Positions 49,235 to 58,730 of a DNA stretch of 64,000 nt are shown in pieces. Under the pieces are notes generated by a model. It did no database searches. It worked only from the letters and a program-made list of their open reading frames with translations, and was not told the DNA's origin. The stretch's first letter is position 1. Each line of letters begins with the position of its first letter. The DNA comes from Gemmatimonadota bacterium (GTDB taxonomy: Bacteria; Gemmatimonadota; Gemmatimonadetes; Longimicrobiales; Gaopeijiaceae). The stretch covers positions 186,001 to 250,000 of the forward strand of contig JAUIEJ010000003.1 in the NCBI GenBank assembly GCA_030428885.1, read 5' to 3'. The position numbers and the translations under genes were made by a program.

Positions 49235-50518
49235 ATGTCCCGTTTCATCGTGGAGGGGGGACGCCCCCTCGCCGGACGGATCCGTCCCGCCGGCAACAAG
49301 AACGCGGCGCTCCCCTGCATCGCCGCCGCGGTCCTGGTGGACCGCCCCGTGACGCTGGACAACGTGCCCCGGATCCGGGACGTCCTGACGTTGCTCGAGA
49401 TCGTGGAATCGCTGGGGGCCACCACGGCCTGGGACGGGCCCAACACCGTCACCATCGATGCGGGCGGGGTGGAGGTGGGGCGGGTGGATCGGGCCATGGC
49501 GGCCCGGATCCGGGCGTCGCTCCTCCTGGCCGGCCCCCTCCTGGCCCGGTTCGGCGACGTGCAGTTGCCGCCCCCGGGAGGCGACGTCATCGGGCGGCGC
49601 CGCATGGACACCCACTTCCTGGCGTTCGAGGCCCTGGGGGCCGAGGTGGAGCTGGGGCAGGACTTCCGCATCCACGTGGACGGTCGTCTCCGGGGGACCC
49701 CGGTGTTCCTGGACGAGCCATCGGTGACGGGGACGGAGAACGCCGTCATGGCGGCCGTCCTGGCACGGGGCACGACGGTGCTTCGAAACGCGGCGGCCGA
49801 GCCTCACGTGCAGGATCTGTGTCACCTGCTCGTGTCCATGGGCGCGCGCATCGACGGCATCGGAACCGGTCGTCTCACCATCGAAGGGGTGGACCGCCTC
49901 GAGGGCACCCGGTTCGCGGTGGGCTCGGACCACATCGAAACCGGGTCGTTCATCGGCCTCGCCGCCGTGACGGGCAGCGACCTGGTCATCGACGACGCCC
50001 CGGTGGAGCACCTCCACTCCACCCTCCTGGGGTTCCGTCGCCTCGGGGTCGAGTGTTCGGTGGAGGGGTCGGCGCTCCGGGTCCACGGGTCCGCCGTCCA
50101 CGAGATCCGGCACGACGCCTTCGGGGCGGTCCCCAAGATCGACGACGGGCCCTGGCCCGCGTTCCCGGCCGACCTCACCTCCATCGCCCTGGTGACGGCG
50201 GTGAAGTGCAGCGGGACGATCCTCATCCACGAGAAGATGTTCGAGTCCCGCATGTTCTTCACCGACAAACTGGTGGGTATGGGAGCCCGCATCATTCTCT
50301 GCGATCCCCACCGGGCGGTGGTTGTGGGCCCCGCCGAACTTCGGGGCGGCACGGTGGAGAGTCCCGACATCCGGGCGGGCATGGCGCTCCTCATCGCCGC
50401 CCTGGGAGCCGAAGGCACCAGCGAGATCCACAACATCCGGCAGATCGAGCGGGGATACGAGCGCATCGACGAACGTCTCCGGGGCCTCGGGGCCCGGATC
50501 ACCCGCACCGACGACTGA
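49235..50518 (+). CDS. murA: UDP-N-acetylglucosamine 1-carboxyvinyltransferase
   Basis: [31 protein letters not shown]. Confidence 0.96.
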   Translation: MSRFIVEGGRPLAGRIRPAGNKNAALPCIAAAVLVDRPVTLDNVPRIRDVLTLLEIVESLGATTAWDGPNTVTIDAGGVEVGRVDRAMAARIRASLLLAGPLLARFGDVQLPPPGGDVIGRRRMDTHFLAFEALGAEVELGQDFRIHVDGRLRGTPVFLDEPSVTGTENAVMAAVLARGTTVLRNAAAEPHVQDLCHLLVSMGARIDGIGTGRLTIEGVDRLEGTRFAVGSDHIETGSFIGLAAVTGSDLVIDDAPVEHLHSTLLGFRRLGVECSVEGSALRVHGSAVHEIRHDAFGAVPKIDDGPWPAFPADLTSIALVTAVKCSGTILIHEKMFESRMFFTDKLVGMGARIILCDPHRAVVVGPAELRGGTVESPDIRAGMALLIAALGAEGTSEIHNIRQIERGYERIDERLRGLGARITRTDD

Positions 50519-50559
50519 ACGAGGGAAACCCGGCGCGGAGCGCGGGCGTAGGAGGCGGC

Positions 50560-50925
50560 ATGGACGAGACGACGCAGTCCCCCGGGAACGGGGCGGGGAA
50601 GTCCGACGACGCGGGGCGAGGGCCTGCGGGCGGGGCCTTCCATCGGGGCATGGACGCCTTCACGGCTCTCCGGGACGCCTTCGGCGAAACGGTGAGCGAG
50701 GCTCGGGAGAAGGGCGACCTCACCACGGACCGGGCCCGGGAACTCCTGGTCCGGGCGGTGGGCCGCGCGCGGGACGTCACGGCCGACGCTCGGGACCGGT
50801 TCGACGGCCCCTCCCGGGCCGAGTTCGAGGCCCTGCAGCGGCGGCTGGAGGTGCTGGAGCGACACCTGGGCATCGCTCCGGACGAGGATCCGCCCGGCGA
50901 CGCCGACGGCCCCGGGACGGGGTGA
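50560..50925 (+). CDS. hypothetical helical protein (phasin-like)
   Basis: 121 aa, coiled-coil C-terminus EFEALQRRLEVLERHLG. Confidence 0.65.
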   Translation: MDETTQSPGNGAGKSDDAGRGPAGGAFHRGMDAFTALRDAFGETVSEAREKGDLTTDRARELLVRAVGRARDVTADARDRFDGPSRAEFEALQRRLEVLERHLGIAPDEDPPGDADGPGTG

Positions 50926-50932
50926 CCCGCGC

Positions 50933-50961
50933 TTGAACCCCGACGGGGAAGCTTCTATACT
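50933..50961 (+). promoter_or_regulatory. sigma70-type promoter of rimP-nusA-infB operon
   Basis: TTGAAC (50933-50938) - 17 bp - TATACT (50956-50961). Confidence 0.8.
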
Positions 50962-51000
50962 CAGTCCTCGGATGCGCCGCCCTGGAGCGGCCCCTTCGAA

Positions 51001-51029
51001 GTGGGGGAGCGGTTCGCCCCCGCTTTTTT
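51001..51029 (+). terminator. intrinsic terminator / attenuator in rimP leader
   Basis: GTGGGGG-N9-CCCCCGC followed by TTTTTT, located between promoter and rimP. Confidence 0.8.
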
Positions 51030-51095
51030 ATTCGGTATGGTCGAGGGTTTTCGGTGAGGCGAAAGCCGCCCGAACGCCCGACCTGGAGACGAGTT

Positions 51096-51584
51096 ATGGC
51101 GACCCCGGTGGCCGAGGTGACGGAGCAGTTGGACGACCGCGTCGCCGCCCTGGGGTTCGAACTCGTGGACCTGGAGTGGGCCGGCAGCACCCGCCGCCCC
51201 ATCATCCGGATCCGGGTGGATCGCCGGGAAGGGGAAGGGGCCATCACGGTGGACGAATGCGCCGTGGTCAGCCGGGGCCTGGAGCCCTGGCTGGACGAGT
51301 TGGAGGCGCTGCCGGAGCGGTACGTGCTGGAAGTGTCGTCGCCCGGGGTCGAACGGCCCCTGGTGCGGGGGCGGGACTTCCGGCGGTTTGCGGGGCAGGA
51401 GGTGGCCGTCAAAGGCGACGGCCCGCTGTTGGAAGGACGGGCGCGCCGCCTCGAGGGGATTCTCCTCGGGCTGGCGGACGACGAGGCGGGCGAACGGATT
51501 CGCCTTCGTCTGCCCGATGGGGAGGAAGTCGAGATCCCCCGGGAGTCGGTGAAGGGGGCCCACCTGGTGTACAGGTGGTCCTGA
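51096..51584 (+). CDS. rimP: ribosome maturation factor RimP
   Basis: FELVDLEWAGSTRRPIIRIRVDR...; VSSPGVERPLVRGRDFRRFAGQ. Confidence 0.93.
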   Translation: MATPVAEVTEQLDDRVAALGFELVDLEWAGSTRRPIIRIRVDRREGEGAITVDECAVVSRGLEPWLDELEALPERYVLEVSSPGVERPLVRGRDFRRFAGQEVAVKGDGPLLEGRARRLEGILLGLADDEAGERIRLRLPDGEEVEIPRESVKGAHLVYRWS

Positions 51585-51611
51585 CGAGGGTCCTGGACGC
51601 GAGAGGAGCAC

Positions 51612-53045
51612 ATGGCGAACGCCGGACAGATCGTAGCGGCGCTGCGAGACATCGGATCGACGAAGGACCTGTCGCCGGACGAGGTCCACGACCTCCTCAA
51701 GGACGGGATCCTCGCCGGTCTCCAGCGCCTCCACGGCCCCAACGTCGAAGCTGAGATCGACATCGACGAGCATACCGGGGAGTTCGACATCGTGGTGCTG
51801 CGTCGGGTCGTGGAAGAGGTGGAGGACCCCTCGTCGGAAGTGTCCCTGGAGCGGGCCCGGTGGGACGATCCGGGCTTCGAGGTGGGCGACATCATGGAGA
51901 TCCCGGTGGAGTTCGCCCAGTTCGGGCGGAACGCCGTGATGGCCATGAAGCAGCGCATCGTCCAGCGCGTGCGGGAAGGGGAGCGGCAGCGGATTCGCGA
52001 CGAGTTCGTCGATCGCGTCGGGGAGCTGCTGTCGGGTGAGGTGCAGCAGACCGAGCGGGGCAAGATGGTGGTCATGCTCAACCTCGCCCGGGACGCCGAC
52101 GCCATCATTCCGTGGAAGGAACAGAATCCCCGGGAGCGGTTCCGTCAGGGCGATCCCATCCGGGCGGTGCTGAAGAAGGTCGACGAGACCCCCAAGGGTC
52201 CCCGGCTGATCCTCTCCCGGGCCGATCCCCTCTTCGTGGCGGCCCTCTTCAAGCTCGAGGTCCCCGAGATCTACCAGGGCATCGTCGAGATCAAGCGCAT
52301 CGCCCGGGAAGTGGGTGGGCGGACGAAGATCGCCGTGTCGAGCCGGGACGAGTCCATCGACCCCGTGGGGGCCTGCGTGGGCCTCAAGGGGTCCCGGGTC
52401 CAGGCCGTGGTGTCCGAACTCGGGGGCGAACGGATCGACATCGTGCCCTGGCACCCCGAAACCGAGGTCTTCGCCCGCCGGGCGCTGGCCCCGGCCCGGG
52501 TGTCCCGGGTGGTGTCCAACCCCGAGCGGCAGGTGATCACGGCCATCGTGGACGAGGATCAGCTCTCGCTGGCCATCGGCCGGAACGGGCAGAACGTACG
52601 ATTGGCCTCCCAGCTCATCGGCTGGCAGATCGATCTCTACGGCTCCCGGGAATGGCTCGAGAAGGGGCCCGAGTTCTCCCTGTTCGGCGAGCGGGACGAG
52701 GATCAGTACGAGACGGCGGATTTCCCCCTCTCCGAGCTGGAGCTGGAGGAATCCACACTGGCGGCCCTGAATGCCGCTGGATACAATACCTTTCTCGACA
52801 TCATCGACCTGGAACGTCAGGACTTCCTCCGCACGGAGGGACTCACCGAGGCCGACGCCGATCGGCTCCTCGGACTCATCGATCAGCTCACCGTCGTGGA
52901 AGGTGAGGCGGCGGTGACGGACGACGACGAGGACTCCGACGAAGAGGGCGTCGACGACGACGAGCGGGACGACGAAAGCGAAGACGAGGACTCCGGATCC
53001 GACGACGATCCGGGTGACGATGAGCCCGAGGAACCGGAGGACTGA
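51612..53045 (+). CDS. nusA: transcription termination/antitermination factor NusA
   Basis: S1 and KH domains: VGACVGLKGSRVQAVVSELGGERIDIVPW; acidic C-terminus. Confidence 0.96.
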   Translation: MANAGQIVAALRDIGSTKDLSPDEVHDLLKDGILAGLQRLHGPNVEAEIDIDEHTGEFDIVVLRRVVEEVEDPSSEVSLERARWDDPGFEVGDIMEIPVEFAQFGRNAVMAMKQRIVQRVREGERQRIRDEFVDRVGELLSGEVQQTERGKMVVMLNLARDADAIIPWKEQNPRERFRQGDPIRAVLKKVDETPKGPRLILSRADPLFVAALFKLEVPEIYQGIVEIKRIAREVGGRTKIAVSSRDESIDPVGACVGLKGSRVQAVVSELGGERIDIVPWHPETEVFARRALAPARVSRVVSNPERQVITAIVDEDQLSLAIGRNGQNVRLASQLIGWQIDLYGSREWLEKGPEFSLFGERDEDQYETADFPLSELELEESTLAALNAAGYNTFLDIIDLERQDFLRTEGLTEADADRLLGLIDQLTVVEGEAAVTDDDEDSDEEGVDDDERDDESEDEDSGSDDDPGDDEPEEPED

Positions 53046-53397
53046 CGCCTTCCGGATCCTCGGGCTCGCCCGTCGGGCGGGTGCCGTGGTCCTGGGCGCC
53101 GAGGCGGCGCGGGAAGCCGTGCGTCGCGGAGATGCGGCGTTGGTGATCCTGGCGGCCGACGCCGCGCCGGGGCAGGTGGGCAAGATCGAACGACTGCTGT
53201 CCCACGGCTCGGTGCCGTGGCGACGGGCCGGGACTCGCGCCGAACTCGGCGCGGCCCTGGGAGCACCGCCGATGACGGCGGTGGGCGTGACCCGAACCGG
53301 GTTCGCCACCCGGCTCCTGGAGGAGCTGGATGCAGAAGCGGATCCCCGCGAGGGGGAGACGCGAGCACTGGAGGACGACCAGACGTATGCGGGTTGA
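53014..53397 (+). CDS. L7Ae/L30e family ribosomal-type protein (YlxQ-like)
   Basis: FRILGLARRAGAVVLGAEAAREAVRRGDAALVILAADAA; overlaps nusA and infB ends. Confidence 0.82.
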   Translation: MTMSPRNRRTDAFRILGLARRAGAVVLGAEAAREAVRRGDAALVILAADAAPGQVGKIERLLSHGSVPWRRAGTRAELGAALGAPPMTAVGVTRTGFATRLLEELDAEADPREGETRALEDDQTYAG

Positions 53398-56119
53398 CGA
53401 ACTAGCGAAGGACCTGAAGGTCGAGGCGGACACGCTTCTCCACCTCCTGCGGGAGATGGGGATCGACGCGGCGGATGGGGAGGCGACCCTTCCGGACGCC
53501 GCCGTGTCGCGCGTGCTCGCCCGGATCGAGCGTGAACGCCGTTCCGGGAAGGACGCCTCGGAGGCGCTACAAGCGGCCCTGGAGGAAGCATCCTCCGGGC
53601 CCCGTCGTCGCCGTCGCCGTCGTCGTTCCTCCGCCGCCCCCGAGCCCGACGAGGCGGAGGCGGACGACGAGGCCCACGAGGACGACGACGCCGGCGACGA
53701 GGAGCCGGTGGAGGTGTCGGCGGAGGCCGACCGGGAGCCGGAGGCGGACGACGAGCCCGAGGGCGACGCGTCCGAGGCCGACGACGACGAGGCCCCGGTC
53801 GCCGAAGAGGAGCCCGAGGCGGAGGACGACGCCGACGAGGGGCCCGTGGCCGAGGACGCCGACGAGACCGAAGCCGACGACGAGGAGGCCCCGGCGGCAG
53901 AGGCGGAGCCCGAGGAGGCTCCCGAAGCCGAGGAGCCCGCGGCCGAGGGCGACGGCGAGGCCGAGGCCCCGGCGGCTGCCCGCGCCGGAGACGACGACGC
54001 GGGGTCCTCGGCGGCCCGGCCCGAACCGGCGCGCCGCAACGCTCCGGAGGGACCGGTTCGCGTCCTGCGCAAGCCCACGCCGGCGGCGTCGGCCGGACCC
54101 GGCGGGACGGTGCGCATCCAGGCCGAGGGCTACACCACCGACGGTCGCCGCAAGAAGAAGGACAAGAAGAAGAAGCGGGGCCGGGTCGACCAGGACGCGG
54201 TGCAGGAGAACCTCCAGCGCGTCATGGCCGAGATCAAGGGCGGTGGCGGCGGCGGCAAGAAGAAGCGTCGTCGCGCCGAACGGGTGTCCCGGGAAGAGCG
54301 GGAACTCCAGGAAATGGAGCAGCAGGAGGAGAAGGAACGGGAAGCCAGGACGGTCAAGGTCAACGAGTTCCTCACCATCGCCGAACTGGCGGAACTCATG
54401 GACGTGCCCGCGGCACAGATCGTGGGCTCGGCCTTCAAGAACCTCGGCCTGATGGTGACCATCAATCAGCGCCTCGATTTCGACCAGATCGAGATGCTCC
54501 TGGACGAGTTCGGCTTCACCGCCGAGCGGGAAGAGGAGTACGCCTCGTCGGAGGTGGAGGAGATCGAGGAGGACGACGATCCCGCCGATCTGCGGCCCCG
54601 GCCTCCGGTGGTCACGGTCATGGGTCACGTCGACCACGGAAAGACGCTGCTCCTGGACCGGATCCGGAAGGCCAACGTGGTGGCGGGCGAAGCGGGAGGC
54701 ATCACCCAGCACATCGGTGCCTATCACGTGGGACTCGAGGACGGGCGCTCCATCACCTTCCTCGACACGCCGGGGCACGCGGCCTTCACCGCCATGCGCG
54801 CCCGAGGCGCCGACGTCACCGACATCGTCATCCTCATCGTGGCGGCCGACGACTCGGTCATGCCCCAGACCATCGAGGCCATCAGCCACGCCAAGAACGC
54901 CGGCGTGCCCATGGTCGTGGCGGTCAACAAGATCGATCTCCCGGCGGCCAATGCCGGCCGGGTGAAGCAGGAGCTGCTCCAGCACGACGTGCAGGTGGAG
55001 GACTTCGGCGGACAGGTGCTGTCGGCGGAGATCTCGGCCAAGACGGGGCAGGGCATCGAGGACCTCCTGGAAAAGGTGCTTCTCCAGGCCGAACTCCTCG
55101 AGCTCAAGGCGAACCCGGACCGGGCCGCCCACGGCGCCGTCATCGAAGCCCAGTTGGACGTGGGGAAGGGCCCCGTCGTCACGGTTCTGGTGCAGAAGGG
55201 CACGCTCCGGGTCGGCGACGACTTCCTGGTGGGGATCTACGACGGCCGGGTGCGGGCCATGCTCGACGAGCGGGGCAACACCATCGCCGAGGCGGGACCG
55301 GGCATGCCGGTCCAGATTCTGGGCTCCGGGGGCGTGCCCCAGGCCGGAGACGCCTTCCAGGCCATGGATGCCGACCGGGCGGCGGAGATCGCCGCCAACC
55401 GCCAGCGCCTCGATCGGGAGAAGCAGCTCCGCATCAAGGAGCGGGGCATCAAGCTGGGCGACTTCTCCCAGCTCATGGCCCAGGGCAAGGGCGGCGGTTC
55501 CCTGCCGTTGATCATCAAGGGTGACGTGGACGGTTCGGTTCAGGCCGTGTCCGACGCCCTGGAGCAGCTCGGGACCTCCGAAGTCCAGGTGGAGATCATC
55601 CACCGGGCCGTGGGCGCCATCAACGAGAGCGACATCCTCCTGGCCGAGACCGCCGGTGCGGTGGTCATCGGGTTCCGGGTGCGCCCCGACTCGGGGGCCC
55701 GGCAGTTGGCCGAGCAGAGCGGGGTCGACATTCAGAGCTACGACGTCATCTACAACGCCGTGGACGACGTCCGCTCCGCCCTGGAGGGCATGCTGTCGCC
55801 CGAGGAGCGCGAGACGGTGCTGGGGTCGGCCGAGGTGCGGGAGATCTTCAAGATCACCCGCGTGGGCACCATCGCCGGGTGCTACGTCACCGAGGGCAAC
55901 ATCGATCGCAAGGCCCGGGCCCGGGTGGTCCGGAACGGCATCGTGGAGTACGACGGCGAATTCAGTTCGCTGAAGCGCTTCAAGGACGACGTGAAGGAAG
56001 TGCGGGAAGGCTTCGAGTGCGGGATCGGTGTGGCCAACTACAACGATGTGAAGGTGGGCGACGTCATCGAATGCTACCGGGTCGAAGAGGTGGCCCGGAC
56101 GCTGGCCTCGTCGAGCTGA
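53387..56119 (+). CDS. infB: translation initiation factor IF-2
   Basis: [47 protein letters not shown]. Confidence 0.97.
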   Translation: MRVDELAKDLKVEADTLLHLLREMGIDAADGEATLPDAAVSRVLARIERERRSGKDASEALQAALEEASSGPRRRRRRRRSSAAPEPDEAEADDEAHEDDDAGDEEPVEVSAEADREPEADDEPEGDASEADDDEAPVAEEEPEAEDDADEGPVAEDADETEADDEEAPAAEAEPEEAPEAEEPAAEGDGEAEAPAAARAGDDDAGSSAARPEPARRNAPEGPVRVLRKPTPAASAGPGGTVRIQAEGYTTDGRRKKKDKKKKRGRVDQDAVQENLQRVMAEIKGGGGGGKKKRRRAERVSREERELQEMEQQEEKEREARTVKVNEFLTIAELAELMDVPAAQIVGSAFKNLGLMVTINQRLDFDQIEMLLDEFGFTAEREEEYASSEVEEIEEDDDPADLRPRPPVVTVMGHVDHGKTLLLDRIRKANVVAGEAGGITQHIGAYHVGLEDGRSITFLDTPGHAAFTAMRARGADVTDIVILIVAADDSVMPQTIEAISHAKNAGVPMVVAVNKIDLPAANAGRVKQELLQHDVQVEDFGGQVLSAEISAKTGQGIEDLLEKVLLQAELLELKANPDRAAHGAVIEAQLDVGKGPVVTVLVQKGTLRVGDDFLVGIYDGRVRAMLDERGNTIAEAGPGMPVQILGSGGVPQAGDAFQAMDADRAAEIAANRQRLDREKQLRIKERGIKLGDFSQLMAQGKGGGSLPLIIKGDVDGSVQAVSDALEQLGTSEVQVEIIHRAVGAINESDILLAETAGAVVIGFRVRPDSGARQLAEQSGVDIQSYDVIYNAVDDVRSALEGMLSPEERETVLGSAEVREIFKITRVGTIAGCYVTEGNIDRKARARVVRNGIVEYDGEFSSLKRFKDDVKEVREGFECGIGVANYNDVKVGDVIECYRVEEVARTLASSS

Positions 56120-56144
56120 GTCCCGGGACCCCGGACGATTCCCC

Positions 56145-56426
56145 GTGGTCGTGGGCGTGCAGTCGTTCGAGATCACCATCCCCGGGGCGGAGTCCCTCAA
56201 GGCGAAGCGATCGGTGGTGAAGTCCCTCAAGGACCGCATGCGCCGCCGGTTCAACGTCTCGGTGGCCGAGACCGCCCGGCAGGATCGGCGGGATCGGGCC
56301 GAGGTGACCGTGGCCGTGGTGGCCCACGGCCGCGGTGACGCCGACGCCGTGCTCGATCGGATCGACGCCTTCGTGGCCGGCGATCCCCGCCTCGTCCTGG
56401 GGCCGGTCCGGAGGGAGTTCCGCTGA
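56145..56426 (+). CDS. DUF503 family protein
   Basis: VVGVQSFEITIPGAESLKAKRSVVKSLKDRMRRRFNVSVAE. Confidence 0.9.
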   Translation: MVVGVQSFEITIPGAESLKAKRSVVKSLKDRMRRRFNVSVAETARQDRRDRAEVTVAVVAHGRGDADAVLDRIDAFVAGDPRLVLGPVRREFR

Positions 56427-56484
56427 CCGGCGTCCCCACCCGTTCCCCCGTACCGCAGCATCCCTACCGAGGTCGATTCACGCC

Positions 56485-56883
56485 ATGCCCCGCCGCATCG
56501 AACGCCTGAACGAACAGTTGAAGCGGGAACTGGCCGTGCTCATCCGGACCGATCTCCGGGACCCCAGGGTCGCCGGCGTGACGGTCACGGCGGTGCGCAC
56601 GACCCCCGACCTCAACCTGGCCCGGGTCCTGGTGCGGTTGTCCGGGAGCGAGGCCGACAAGGCCGCCGCCATGGACGGACTGGACCGGGCCGCCCCGTTC
56701 CTGCGCCGGGCGCTGGGTCGGGACCTGCGGATTCGACGCGTGCCCGAACTGCAGTTCCACGAGGACGTGGCCCAGGAACGGGCCGCCCGCATCGAGGAAC
56801 TCCTCTCGGAGGTGCGTCCCGAGGGAGGGTGGGTGGACGACGACGACGAGGTCGACGACGCCTCGGGCGAGCCGGAGGCCTGA
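56485..56883 (+). CDS. rbfA: ribosome-binding factor A
   Basis: RIERLNEQLKRELAVLIRTDLRDPRVAGVTVTAV. Confidence 0.95.
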   Translation: MPRRIERLNEQLKRELAVLIRTDLRDPRVAGVTVTAVRTTPDLNLARVLVRLSGSEADKAAAMDGLDRAAPFLRRALGRDLRIRRVPELQFHEDVAQERAARIEELLSEVRPEGGWVDDDDEVDDASGEPEA

Positions 56884-56885
56884 GG

Positions 56886-57773
56886 GTGGGAGCCCCCGGG
56901 GGGATCCTGCCTGTGGACAAGCCCGTGGGCCCCACCTCCCACGACGTGGTGGCCAGGGCCCGCCGGGGCCTGGGCACGCGGAAGGTGGGCCACACCGGCA
57001 CCCTGGATCCCTTCGCCTCCGGGCTTCTGCTCCTCTGCGTGGGGGCCGCCACCCGGTTGTCGCCCTATCTCACCCACCTCGACAAGACCTACGACGCCGA
57101 GGCGCTCCTGGGCGTGACCACCGACACCCTGGATCTGGAGGGGGAGGTCCAGGAGGTGCGAGAGGGCGCCGAAGCCGTGACCCCGGAAGCGTTGGACGCC
57201 GCCCTGGCGTCCCTCGCGGGTCCCCAGGATCAGGTGCCCCCGGTCTATTCGGCCAAGAAGATCGGCGGGGAGGCGGCCCATCGGCGTGTGCGGCGCGGGG
57301 AGTCGGTGACCCTGGCCCCGGTCCCGGTGGTGGTCCACGCCCTGGACCTCCTGGATCGGGACGGACCCCGGGTCCGGTTCCGCGTGCGCTGTTCGTCGGG
57401 CACCTACATCCGGGCCCTGGCCCGGGATCTGGGCGAGGCCCTGGGTGTGGGAGCCCACCTCACGGCGCTGCGCCGCACCGCCGTGGGCGGGTTCACCGTG
57501 GACGAGGCCGTGTCGGGAGACGCCCTGGACGCCGTCCCCGCCGCCGCCTGGATCACGCCGGCCGACGCCCTGGCCCGGGCGGGACTGCCCTGGTTCGAGG
57601 TGGCCGCCGGCGATGCGGAGTTGCTGGCCCAGGGACGAACCGTCCCGTCCGGGGGGCTCACCGGGGCGAAGCCCGGCGGTCCGGTGGCCGCGGTGGAGGC
57701 GGGGCGCCTTCTCGCCGTGGGAGAGGTGGACCAGGGGCGGTTCCAGCCCCGTCGGGTCTTCGTGGCCTCGTGA
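56886..57773 (+). CDS. truB: tRNA pseudouridine(55) synthase
   Basis: GGILPVDKPVGPTSHDVVARARR; KVGHTGTLDPFASGLL. Confidence 0.96.
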   Translation: MGAPGGILPVDKPVGPTSHDVVARARRGLGTRKVGHTGTLDPFASGLLLLCVGAATRLSPYLTHLDKTYDAEALLGVTTDTLDLEGEVQEVREGAEAVTPEALDAALASLAGPQDQVPPVYSAKKIGGEAAHRRVRRGESVTLAPVPVVVHALDLLDRDGPRVRFRVRCSSGTYIRALARDLGEALGVGAHLTALRRTAVGGFTVDEAVSGDALDAVPAAAWITPADALARAGLPWFEVAAGDAELLAQGRTVPSGGLTGAKPGGPVAAVEAGRLLAVGEVDQGRFQPRRVFVAS

Positions 57774-58726
57774 GCGCCGCCCCGGGGGACGCAGCCTTCG
57801 ACCCCGACCTGCCCCGGGGCATCCCCCCGGGGGAGGGGACCGTGGTGACGGTGGGCACCTTCGACGGAGTGCATCGGGGCCACTGGGCCGTGCTCCAGGA
57901 GATCCGACGCCGGGCCGAGGCGCGGCGACTCCGAAGCGTGCTGGTGACCTTCCACCCCCACCCCCTGCGCATCGTGCGGCCCGAGTCGGCCCCCCGCATG
58001 CTCACGACTCCCCTGGAGAAGAAGGAGATCCTGGCCGAGAGCGGGCTGGACTACGCCGTCTTCCTGCGCTTCTCCCGGGCCCTCTCCCGCTACTCCCCGC
58101 AGCGCTTCGTGGACGAGGTGCTGGTGGACCGCCTGGGGGTCCGGGAACTGGTCATCGGTTACGACCACGGGTTCGGCCGGGGCCGGTCCGGGGACGCCGA
58201 ACTGCTCCGGGACCTGGGGGCCCAGCGGGGGTTCGACGTGGACGTGGTGGCGCCGGTGTTGGCCGGAGGCGACGCCGTGTCGTCCACCGGCATTCGGGAC
58301 GCCGTGGCCCGGGGCGACCTGAGGGCCGCCGCGGCCGGCCTCGGCCGCCCCTACGGGGTGCGGGGCGTCGTGGTGCGGGGGGACGGACGGGGACGACAAC
58401 TCGGATTTCCCACCGCCAACCTGGGGGGCGTGGCGGGCGACAAGGCCCTGCCGCCTCCCGGCGTCTACGCCGTGCGGGGGTCGGTGCGGAGCGGCGTCCA
58501 CGACGGAGCCCTCCATCTCGGACCCCGCCCCACCTTTCCCGGCGCCCTGCCGTCCATCGAACTCCACCTGCTGGACTTCGACGGGAATCTCTACGGCGAG
58601 GAACTCCGGGTGGACTTCGTGGAGCGGATCCGGGACGTGCGGCCCTTCGGCTCGGTGGAGGCCCTGGTGGACCAGATGCGGGCCGATGTGGCCCGGGCCC
58701 GGGTGATCCTGGCCCACGACCGGTAG
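57770..58726 (+). CDS. ribF: bifunctional riboflavin kinase/FAD synthetase
   Basis: TVGTFDGVHRGHWAVL; GRGRQLGFPTANL. Confidence 0.95.
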   Translation: MSAAPGDAAFDPDLPRGIPPGEGTVVTVGTFDGVHRGHWAVLQEIRRRAEARRLRSVLVTFHPHPLRIVRPESAPRMLTTPLEKKEILAESGLDYAVFLRFSRALSRYSPQRFVDEVLVDRLGVRELVIGYDHGFGRGRSGDAELLRDLGAQRGFDVDVVAPVLAGGDAVSSTGIRDAVARGDLRAAAAGLGRPYGVRGVVVRGDGRGRQLGFPTANLGGVAGDKALPPPGVYAVRGSVRSGVHDGALHLGPRPTFPGALPSIELHLLDFDGNLYGEELRVDFVERIRDVRPFGSVEALVDQMRADVARARVILAHDR

Positions 58727-58730
58727 CGGC

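Noticed and set aside
53640-53990. Acidic GAG/GAC-rich repeat-like DNA resembling a minisatellite
   Set aside because: It is the Asp/Glu/Ala-rich linker of IF-2, in frame; a known variable region of this protein.
53567-56461. 964-aa antisense ORF opposite infB
   Set aside because: Mirror of the IF-2 acidic linker and GTPase codons; no independent motif.
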